Below are positions 32,701 to 44,700 of a DNA stretch of 64,000 bases, in pieces (within the stretch, counting starts at the first letter, position 1; each line of letters starts with the position of its first letter). The DNA comes from Bolinopsis microptera (Eukaryota; Ctenophora; Tentaculata; Lobata; Bolinopsidae). The stretch spans positions 248,001 through 312,000 of the forward strand of contig NC_087074.1 of assembly GCF_026151205.1 (NCBI RefSeq), in the 5' to 3' direction. Position numbers and translations under genes: made by a program. The notes below the pieces were generated by a model that was not told the origin of the DNA, did not search any database, and saw only the letters and a program-made list of their open reading frames with translations.

Positions 32701-35700
32701 CAGTGCCCTACACTCCTAATATCACTTGCGGAGCTAACCTAATTACCAACGCTACAATCTACAGTGCAGTAATGGAAAAGAGAGCGAATAGGAAGAAAAA
32801 GTGAGCCATTTTAGTGGCTCACTCCATAATGTTGCATTAATAGTACAAAACCATCAATTAAGCAACTTACCGCCGGCCGATTTAAAAAAAATTGCATATG
32901 GGCTTCGTCAGAGTTTTGTCGACACTATACCGAAAAAACCAGTCCTGTAACTCTTACCGTTTTTTAATATAACCGACCGGAAATTACACACGCACACATC
33001 TTGGCTTTATTTGTATTGATCGGTGTAACAGTGACAGGTCACTTCTCAAAATTTCCAAAACTTTCCAAAAGAAAACTTTTTTTTTCGAATGTGCGTACTC
33101 TCAAAAAAATGTTTCAATGCCTCAAATCTTATTGTTTTAATATAAAGTCAAATCCCGAATCTCAGCAAAAAATGTTTTGGTATATGTGCCCTTAAAAGCC
33201 GGTGTTGATGTATGGTTGTTATGGTAACATACCTTGCAAAGTATGGTTGTCGCAGTAACATACCTTGCAAAGTATGGTTGTCGCAGTAACATACCTTGCA
33301 AAGTATGGTTGTCGCAGTAACATACCTTGCAAAGTATGGTTGTCGCGGTAACATACCTTGCAAAGTATGGTTGTCGCGGTAACATACCTTGCGGAGGCCC
33401 TGTACATGACCATCTGTAACAAGGTTCTCAGTGCCGGGAATTGTTTCCCAACATCCCATCGCAATCTCAGAGTCTCGTCTCCCATCCATACTCCGCTGAT
33501 TTATATTAGCACTTCCCACAATAGCATAAATATCATCTACTACCATAGCCTGCAGAAAAAGTTACTTTAGTCTTATGAAACAAGTGTTACTATAGTGTTA
33601 CCTTAGTCTTATGAAACAAGTGTTACTATAGTGTTACTTTAGTCTTATGAAACAAGTGTTACTATAGTGTTACTTTAGTCTTATGAAACAAGTGTTACTA
33701 TAGTGTTACCTTAGTCTTATGAAACAAGTGTTACTATAGTGTTACTTTAGTCTTATGAAACAAGTGTTACTATAGTGTTACTTTAGTCTTATGAAACAAG
33801 TGTTACTATAGTGTTACTTTAGTCTTATGAAACAAGTGTTACTATAGTGTTACTTTAGTCTTATGAAACAAGTGTTACTATAGTGTTACTTTAGTCTTAT
33901 GAAACAAGTGTTACTATAGTGTTACTTTAGTCTTATGAAACAAGTGTTACTATAGTGTTACTTTAGTCTTATGAAACAAGTGTTACTATAGTGTTACTTT
34001 AGTCTTATGTTCAACGTTCATTGCCCGGTACGACTACGAGTTGGACAGACAAACAGTTGTAAGAGAAAATGTGGAGGTAGAAGAAGCCGAAGATCAACTT
34101 CAAGATAGTGTTCATGCAATAATGTGATATTTACAATTCAGATTGTTAAAATTTTATAATACCTTTGACCTTGTTTTTATTGATTCAACGATATAGATTA
34201 GTCTAATGATAGCTATTGAAATTGACTGACATATTCTGCCATTCTGGACAAAAAATTCGAAATGGAAAAATTTTTGAAAAAAATTCAACGGACTTTAACT
34301 TGGACGGACATTAATTGAACGGACTTTATTTGAACGGACGTTAAGGTAAACGCTAGGGCCTCCAGCGTTCAAGTAATGTCCGTCCAAATAAGGTCCAATA
34401 AGGTATATAACTATGATATAGTATAAATCTGGGTACCCACCTTACTGTGTACGTATATCATTCCCCTGCCGTGTCTCGCCATTTTGCTAGCTGGGGTGTC
34501 TGCTTTTAACATCTGCAACGCTTCTGGTGGCTTTTCTCTCTTACCTAAGATAATATCCATTATCTGGTGGCTCTTCTCTCTTACCTAGGATAATATTCAT
34601 TATCTGACGGCTTTTCTATCTTACCTAAGATAATATCCACTACCTGGTGGCTTTCTCTCTTTCCTAGGATAATATCCATTATCTGGCGGCTTTTCTCTCT
34701 TACCTAGGATAATATATATCCTCCAGATATTATAATATATAGAATATAGATTATAGATATGTGGTCGTTACACCACTGGTTGATAGAAAGGTTTGCTCCG
34801 AATAAATATGATCATTTCATGTTTTTAGCGTTTATACCTAGACAAAAGAAGTTGAGGTAATCGCAGGGGTGAGTGTCGATGTCAGCCTTGTTGATAGCCC
34901 TTGCTATCTTCTTGTACATCATGGTCATAGTTTTAGTCTGCCAGAATAGCATCTCCTGAATGTGCGGGGCACTCGGGTCTCCTGCATAGTTAGTCATGTG
35001 ATATGTGTCATTATAGAACCTTATCGTTATATTATTTCCGTCGTGGAAACTGGATAGTGACTTATCGTGGTAACCGATAATTTCCCGCAAGGGTTGCAAG
35101 AGTGTTATGTAGACAGACTGTGAGTAACCTCAAAGTTTCAAAACAAATAACAGTTGCGCACTATGCATACATAATATAGTTAATACTTTCAACACTACTA
35201 TATAACAAATAATTTGAGGATGACTGTAAAGTGTAAAGGTATATTTTACCGACATTTGAAGTCAAGGCGTTGTTTTACTGACAGTTGTGGCTGACTAACA
35301 ATATATTATATATACTTTCAACACTACTATATAACAAATAATTTGAGATAACGATGTTTAATAAAATGATGCAAAGAATTATTTCGAAGATCTAATCAAC
35401 ACCGACTTTTAATGTGTAGGAGTACAGCAACAAAATATATATCAGAGACGTGTTATATTCATCACTATTTTAATATTTTTACTGCTTGATTCAGAGAAAT
35501 CTAGCTTTTTCCGAGAAACTAATCTTTAATAGATTAGATAAGATGTAGATGTACGCAGCCATTCTTTTCGTTTGATTATTACTCAGTATGTTTTAGTTTT
35601 GTACCGTTTTGAGTCACATAGTTTTGTACGTCTTCCTAAGACTTGTTTTCCTTTCCTAGTTTGTAAGTTATTTTTAAGATTTGTGTATATTCCAGTTGCT

Positions 35701-38700
35701 TTTACTTTTAGAACAATTTTATCTCAGATAACGATGTTTAATAAAATGATGCAAAGAACTATTTCGAAGATCTAATCAACACCGACTTTTAATGTGTAGG
35801 AGTACAGCAACAAAATATATATATATAAACATGTACCTGAATCCCAAGGCACACAAACCACCTTTGTATCCTGGGAGGATGATTACCACCGGCTGTGGTT
35901 CATACATTGAAAACCTTTCTGCCTTGACTGCGTATGAATTGAAGAAGGCTACTTTGAATTATAGAATTATTGATACCCCTCACTTTCTGAGGAAGATTGA
36001 TAGCCTGAACGAGTCTAGCATATTGTTGGGAAAGGAGGTTATACATGTTGCCATCGATATATCTAACATGTTTACCAACATTCCTAGGGATATGGGGATC
36101 CAACAATGCACTAAGCACCTGAATAAAAGGAGTAGTGGTGATCAATTGTTTAGTACAGAATGCATTATTAGTGCACTAGAAATTACTCTTGATTACAACA
36201 TTGCTTCATTTAACGGTATAACATACCGCCAGGAGCGTGGAGCAGCGATGGGTCCTAAGAACTCATGTGAGTATGCTGATTGTGCTATGGATAAGATTGA
36301 TATCTTAGTTAACGAAGGAGATCTAGAATATGGCCCGCCTCATAGACCAGCATTCTGGGGTAGATTACGTGATGACATTTATATGGCTTGGCCCGGTACT
36401 GTTGAGGAACTATTACAATTCATGGAATGGCTCAATAGTATCCACCCAAACCTTTTGTTTACTTACGACTACTCTAGGGACGGCGTTGAGTTTCTAGACA
36501 CCTATGTCTATGCTGTTGGTGATGTTGTCCACACCAAACTCTACTCTAAACCTAGTGACACCCACTGCTACCTTATCCCCACGTCATGCCATAGGAACCA
36601 TGTTGTAAAAAACATACCTTTTGGAGTGGCGAGGCGGGTGAGACAGAACAACAGTGAAGACACTAACTTCTTGGAGCAGAGAGAGGTCTATACACGTTAC
36701 CTTCTAGCCCGAGGTTATCATTCCAGTATTATAGAAGATGCCTTTAACAAATTTAGTGATATAGCTAATAGGAAAAACTTGTATACCCTTAAAGACAAGG
36801 ATGAGTCGACTGCCTGTTTAATACCCATGGTGATGGATCAAAATCCAGCACTTCCCAACATGGGGGGCATTATCCATAAGTATAAGCACCTTCTCAACCT
36901 TGATCCGGCCCTGAAGAAGCTGGTACGTGCGGACAGTGTATTCGTGAGTCATCGAAAGAATCAAACTATCGGTGGCATGCTTGTACACAATAAGTACCGT
37001 GCCAGTGGAACTTTAAACTGTGACAATGAGAGAGAAACAACTGCAAGTCAGATCCAGGAACCAGACTCCGAAAGTCTAAGGGCGGTTCCCGGGGCTGTCG
37101 ACCCAGGGTGCCATGCTTGTGGTAAATGCTATGTTTGTAAGCAAAATTTCCTGTCCCCCTGTTCCAACTTTAGTAGTCACCATTCTAAACAAGTTTTCCC
37201 TATAACTAAGTATATATCTTGTCAGAGTTATAACCTCATTTATTTAATGGAGTGTAAGACTTGTAAACAGTCGTATGTAGGATATACTACCTCAAATCTC
37301 CCTAAGAGATTCTCTAACCATAAGAGTCACATAAAGAAAGGTATAAGAAGTTGTAAATTAGTTAACCATTTTTTAGATATTGATCATGATTTAGATTTTA
37401 GTACCATAGCCTCCTATAATTCCTCACTTAGTAAGCACCTTTCTGTCATTATAGTAGACGCTTTAGTATTTGAGCCTAATATTAGTAAAGCAGACAAAGA
37501 AAAGGCTATGGAAGCTAGAGAGGGGTTCTACCAGACCCAATTGAAAACCCTTGAACGGTTTGGGGGTATGAACACCCTTGATAGTAACCATATACTTTTT
37601 AAATCTGCCGGAGCTTAGTTTTAGTTTTAGTATATTTTGTAGATTTTATTTAGTTACACCATTATCCCAGAGACGTGCATACTACATTTTTTACTTAAGT
37701 ATTAATTTTACAGGTTTTTTGTTGTGATTTTAAGTGATTTTCCGAGAATCAGTTATCAGTATTTAGATAAGAGATAAGATAAGAGTACATTTTTAACGGC
37801 TTTCAGTTTCTTTTTTAAATTTCAGTTCATCAGATTTCACCACTGCTTTTAGTTTGTATTTATTCTCAATTGTATATGATTCGTATTTGTTGTAGTTACT
37901 TTAATGATATAATTTCTCAGAATTGATGTAAATAAATGATGCAAAGACTTTCGATGATCTAATCACAACCGCTTTCTTTTATTGTGTAGAAGTCCAGCCA
38001 TGAAATATATATATATATATATCCACGCAGCCTAGCGGGCGGAAATTTATATCGCCCTCGCACGCGCGGCGATATAATATATGTCCCCGAGGGCGCACAG
38101 CCCGAGGACGACATATCCCCGGAGGCCGGCCCGTTGGGCCCGAGTGCTATACGGAATTCCGCCCGCGAGGCGAGTAGGATATGTATTATGTCCACCAGCG
38201 GGCGCTTTACAGTTTCCAACAATCATAGCAAATAGAAGTTAAAAGATTTCGAACTCAAGTTGCAAATTTACGAGAAAATCATGCTTTTGCCTTTGGTTCA
38301 AGATGCCGAACAGGGCAAAATTACTGATTATAGAACACATGCAATAGAAGAATAGAGCACCGACAAAAAACCGGCCGTTATCAAAAAATTTGTCAGCTTA
38401 TTGCTTCATGTAATTGTAAACGATCATAATGCAAGCACTCGCCATGAGTGTGAGTTCGCAACTGTAAGCATCTATGACTAAAGTTTCCAGGAGAGTATGA
38501 GACGGAGAAAACGTGAGGGCAGAAAGTCAAATTCGCAAAAACAACATTTAACTGGCGGTGTCAAAACAGGGCAAGTTTCTATTCGGTACACAATATATTT
38601 ACAATTAGTACAAATCCGGCCTGAATATATTAAAAAACAAAATTCAGCTTACTACACAGCTTACACCATCAAAAGGAGAATACGTACTATAAGTATAATA

Positions 38701-41700
38701 ATGGTATTACACATCAACCGAATCGATGAACAGTCAACGGGATGTTAATCACTTAATCATTAACATAGATTTAAAACTGTGTATCTCCACTCTCCATCAA
38801 CCCATGCTACGAATAACAAAGAATTCCTGTTACCATATGTGCAATGAGAGTTAAACTTAATCACATTACACATCTTACAGGAGCCAATCAGCCACCGTCA
38901 ATAGTTAACGGGACGGATTAAATTTAATTAAACACGCTTGACAAGTGGAAAATGTGCTATAGAGGAATTCTGCGTGGGTGTCTATCGCTCTATTTGATAT
39001 CCCGGCTCTTCCCGCGAATTCTCACTCAAAAACCCGGACGAATCTATAATTTACTCACCCTCAGGGAAGAGGGGAACTAGAATGTACGCTGTGAAGCGCC
39101 TCCCTTTTTCTATCATCTCGCAGATTTGCAGTGCTATCTCAACCGGTACCAGGTGGTTACATCTCGGACCTGGAGAGGTTAGAAACTTTTGTCAGGAATA
39201 CAACACTTTTGTCAGGGGTAAAAATCTTTTTCAATTTGTGGTTAAAAAGTGTTCTCATTTTCAAATTAATTCTGAGTCAAATTGAATTTCAGCATGGAAA
39301 ATATTTTAAAGAAATTGGAAAATGCATGCAATATTTTCTTTATATACCACATAATATACACTGTACACACTGTATCAGCGCATAAAAATGTCTCCCGCAC
39401 AGGGGTGCTATAGTAAAATGTCTCCCGCACAGGGGTGCTATAGTACAATGTCTCCCGCACAGGGGTGCTATAGTACAATGTCTCCCGCACAGGGGTGCTA
39501 TAGTACAATGTCTCCCGCACAGGGGTGCTATAGTACAATGTCTCCCGCACAGGGGTGCTATAGTACAATGTCTCCCGCACAGGGGTGCTATAGTACAATG
39601 TCTCCCGCACAGGGGTGCTATAGTACAATGTCTCCCGCACAGGGGTGCTATAGTACAATGTCTCCCGCACAGGGGTGCTATAGTACAATGTCTCCCGCAC
39701 AGGGGTGCTATAGTACAATGTCTCCCGCACAGGGGTGCTATAGTACAATGTCTCCCGCACAGGGGTGCTATAGTACAATGTCTCCCGCACAGGGGTGCTA
39801 TAGTACAATGTCTCCCGCACAGGGGTGCCATAGTACAATGTCTCCCGCACAGGGGTGCTATAGTACAATGTCTCCCGCACAGGGGTGCTATAGTACAATG
39901 TCTCCCGCACAGGGGTGCCATAGTACAATGTCTCCCGCACAGGGGTGCTATAGTACAATGTCTCCCGCACAGGGGTGCTATAGTACAATGTCTCCCGCAC
40001 AGGGGTGCTATAGTACAATGTCTCCCGCACAGGGGTGCTATAGTACAATGTCTCCCGCACAGGGGTGCTATAGTACAATGTCTCCCGCACAGGGGTGCCA
40101 TAGTACAATGTCTCCCGCACAGGGGTGCTATAGTACAATGTCTCCTGCACAGGGGTGCTATAGTACAATGTCTCCCGCACAGGGGTGCTATAGTACAATG
40201 TCTCCCGCACAGGGGTGCTATAGTACAATGTCTCCCGCACAGGGGTGTTATAGTACAATGTCTCCCGCACAGGGGTGCTATAGTACAATGTCTCCCGCAC
40301 AGGGGTGCTATAGTACAATGTCTCCCGCACAGGGGTGCCATAGTACAATGTCTCCCGCACAGGGGTGCTATAGTACAATGTCTCCCGCACAGGGGTGCTA
40401 TAGTACAATGTCTCCCGCACAGGGGTGCTATAGTACAATGTCTCCCGCACAGGGGTGCTATAGTACAATGTCTCCCGCACAGGGGTGCTATAGTACAATG
40501 TCTCCCGCACAGGGGTGCTATAGTACAATGTCTCCCGCACAGGGGTGCTATAGTACAATGTCTCCCGCACAGGGGTGCTATAGTACAATGTCTCCCGCAC
40601 AGGGGTGCTATAGTACAATGTCTCCCGCACAGGGGTGCTATAGTACAATGTCTCCCGCACAGGGGTGCTATAGTACAATGTCTCCCGCACAGGGGTGCTA
40701 TAGTACAATGTCTCCCGCACAGGGGTGCTATAGTACAATGTCTCCCGCACAGGGGTGCTATAGTACAATGTCTCCCGCACAGGGGTGTTATAGTACAATG
40801 TCTCCCGCACAGGGGTGCTATAGTACAATGTCTCCCGCACAGGGGTGCTATAGTACAATGTCTCCCGCACAGGGGTGCTATAGTACAATGTCTCCCGCAC
40901 AGGGGTGCTATAGTACAATGTCTCCCGCACAGGGGTGCTATAGTACAATGTCTCCCGCACAGGGGTGCTATAGTACAATGTCTCCCGCACAGGGGTGCTA
41001 TAGTACAATGTCTCCCGCACAGGGGTGCTATAGTACAATGTCTCCCGCACAGGGGTGCTATAGTACAATGTCTCCCGCACAGGGGTGCTATAGTACAATG
41101 TCTCCCGCACAGGGGTGCTATAGTACAATGTCTCCCGCACAGGGGTGCTATAGTACAATGTCTCCCGCACAGGGGTGCTATAGTACAATGTCTCCCGCAC
41201 AGGGGTGCTATAGTACAATGTCTCCCGCACAGGGGTGCTATAGTACAATGTCTCCCGCACAGGGGTGCTATAGTACAATGTCTCCCGCACAGGGGTGCTA
41301 TAGTACAATGTCTCCCGCACAGGGGTGCTATAGTACAATGTCTCCCGCACAGGGGTGCTATAGTACAATGTCTCCCGCACAGGGGTGCTATAGTACAATG
41401 TCTCCCGCACAGGGGTGCTATAGTACAATGTCTCCCGCACAGGGGTGCTATAGTACAATGTCTCCCGCACAGGGGTGCTATAGTACAATGTCTCCCGCAC
41501 AGGGGTGCTATAGTACAATGTCTCCCGCACAGGGGTGCTATAGTACAATGTCTCCCGCACAGGGGTGCTATAGTACAATGTCTCCCGCACAGGGGTGCTA
41601 TAGTACAATGTCTCCCGCACAGGGGTGCTATAGTACAATGTCTCCCGCACAGGGGTGCTATAGTACAATGTCTCCCGCACAGGGGTGCTATAGTACAATG

Positions 41701-44700
41701 TCTCCCGCACAGGGGTGCTATAGTACAATGTCTCCCGCACAGGGGTGCTATAGTACAATGTCTCCCGCACAGGGGTGCTATAGTACAATGTCTCCCGCAC
41801 AGGGGTGCTATAGTACAATGTCTCCCGCACAGGGGTGCTATAGTACAATGTCTCCCGCACAGGGGTGCTATAGTACAATGTCTCCCGCACAGGGGTGCTA
41901 TAGTACAATGTCTCCCGCACAGGGGTGCTATAGTACAATGTCTCCCGCACAGGGGTGCTATAGTACAATGTCTCCCGCACAGGGGTGCTATAGTACAATG
42001 TCTCCCGCACAGGGGTGCTATAGTACAATGTCTCCCGCACAGGGGTGCTATAGTACAATGTCTCCCGCACAGGGGTGCTATAGTACAATGTCTCCCGCAC
42101 AGGGGTGCTATAGTACAATGTCTCCCGCACAGGGGTGCTATAGTACAATGTCTCCCGCACAGGGGTGCTATAGTACAATGTCTCCCGCACAGGGGTGCTA
42201 TAGTACAATGTCTCCCGCACAGGGGTGCTATAGTACAATGTCTCCCGCACAGGGGTGCTATAGTACAATGTCTCCCGCACAGGGGTGCTATAGTACAATG
42301 TCTCCCGCACAGGGGTGCTATAGTACAATGTCTCCCGCACAGGGGTGCTATAGTACAATGTCTCCCGCACAGGGGTGCTATAGTACAATGTCTCCCGCAC
42401 AGGGGTGCTATAGTACAATGTCTCCCGCACAGGGGTGCTATAGTACAATGTCTCCCGCACAGGGGTGCTATAGTACAATGTCTCCCGCACAGGGGTGCTA
42501 TAGTACAATGTCTCCCGCACAGGGGTGCTATAGTACAATGTCTCCCGCACAGGGGTGCTATAGTACAATGTCTCCCGCACAGGGGTGCTATAGTACAATG
42601 TCTCCCGCACAGGGGTGCTATAGTACAATGTCTCCCGCACAGGGGTGCTATAGTACAATGTCTCCCGCACAGGGGTGCTATAGTACAATGTCTCCCGCAC
42701 AGGGGTGCCATAGTACAATGTCTCCCGAGGTAGGTACTTCTCCCGGAGATAAAGTATTAAAAACTGAGATATAGTGTCCTCGTTTTCCTATTCATGCTAT
42801 TGATCGCAACCTCTGTATGTAATTAAATGGGATCAGCTGTAAAAAGAAGATACTAGGTGTAAAGAGTTGACATGCACACAGCACATTACAGAAGATGCTC
42901 AATAACAAAAGGCACTCTCTTTGCTTACTATGGTACCAAGAAAATGGTTTTAATACTTTCACGTCTTTAAGGTAGGTCTGTACAACATCTAGATTGTGAC
43001 CTGCAGGTTAATCAGGTTACCATGGTTAATCAGGTTACCATGGTTGATCAGGTTACCATGGTTAATCAGGTTACCATGGTTAATCAGGTTACCATGGTTG
43101 ATCAGGTTACCATGGTTGATCAGGTTACCATGGTTGATCAGGTTACCATGGTTGATCAGGTTACCATGGTTAATCAGGTTACCATGGTTGATCAGGCTAC
43201 CATGGTTGATCAGGTTACCATGGTTGATCAGGTTACCATGGTTAATCAGGTTACCATGGTTAATCAGGTTACCATGGTTAATCAGGTTACCATGGTTAAT
43301 CAGGTTACCATGGTTACACTTACAGAGTTAACCGGTCAGTTCCCTTTACTCTTACAGTTCTTAGACAGTTGAAACCAACCTCGATCGATGTATTTCCGAA
43401 CGCTGATTCCGAATCACCCCCCCCCACCCCCCCGCGACCGACATAGGGTTAAAATGCTCCCATGGCGAGATAAGATATCGGCGAAAAACTGTCTTGATCA
43501 CGTGATATGACCTTATAAGGAAGTTGGTCTAATTTCTCTCTAGGGTTAGCCCGTAGCCGTTAGGGTTTCAGCATATGCTTCAGTTAGGGTTGGGTTATGG
43601 TTAGGGTTGGGATCAGATTATAGGGTTAGGGTTTCGAATAGTCATTCAGGGCCAAAGTGAGAAAAAAAAATGTTTAAAAAGTCACGTGACAGTCGAGTGT
43701 AGAGTGATTAATTATCATCCCTTAAAACGACCTCTGCTTGCCAGGGTAACTATATATACAGAGTTGCCAGGGTAACTATATATAATAGTATATATGCACG
43801 GTTGCCATGGTAACTATATATACAATGAAACAATAAGTTTTCAATGAAACAATAAGTTTTATTTTACATTCCTTCATCATAAATAAAATAAAAGTTAAAA
43901 CCACGATTTACTTAACTCGAAATAAATTTAGTAGAATACTATTTGTGATTGTATATAATTATTTATTAAACTATATTTGAATGTTAGTATTTGTATTATG
44001 GCAAGTGGTTGAGTTTCGTAAGACAGGGTCAGTTTCTCTATAGTCTTACAAAATTTCTACTTTTCAGTAGTCAATGCTGAGTGGCAGGAATGAGGGACCA
44101 AAACGCTTGGGGCTAACAATGGCCTATTTACAAACCACTTCAGAAATGGCAATAATATCATTTATGCTTAATTTGTCTGAAACTGACCCTATACAGGGTT
44201 GGATAAAAATATATGCACGGTTGCCAGGGTAACTATTATACACTGTTGTCAGGGTGGCTATATTTGCACGGTTGCCAGGGTAACTATTATACACTGTTGT
44301 CAGGGTGGCTATATTTGCACGGTTGCCAGGGTAACTATTATACACTGTTGTCAGGGTGGCTATATTTGCACGGTTGCCAGGGTAACTATTATACACTGTT
44401 GTCAGGGGGGCTATATTTGCACGGTTGCCAGGGTAACTATTATACACTGTTGTCAGGGTGGCTATATTTGCACGGTTGCCAGGGTAACTATTATACACTG
44501 TTGTCAGGGTGGCTATATTTGCACGGTTGCCAGGGTAACTATTATACACTGTTGTCAGGGTGGCTATATTTGAACGGTTGCCAGGGTAACTATTATACAC
44601 TGTTGTCAGGGTGGCTATATTTGCACGGTTGCCAGGGTAACTATTTTACACTGTTGTCAGGGTGGCTATATTTGCACGGTTGCCAGGGTAACTATTATAC

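Noticed and set aside
34838..35099. C2-PLD exon 13 extended upstream as one open frame
   Set aside because: Sequence before 34981 has no PLD similarity, an acceptor lies exactly at the family boundary, and exon 12 supplies the missing conserved PEG.
35900..36145. Minus-strand ORF over the Penelope RT
   Set aside because: It is the antisense shadow of conserved RT motifs.
39266..42774. Three ORFs of over 1100 codons (MSPAQGCYST, TPVRETLYYS and APLCGRHCTI repeats)
   Set aside because: All three arise from the same homogeneous 30-bp array in different frames; none has non-repetitive protein sequence of note.
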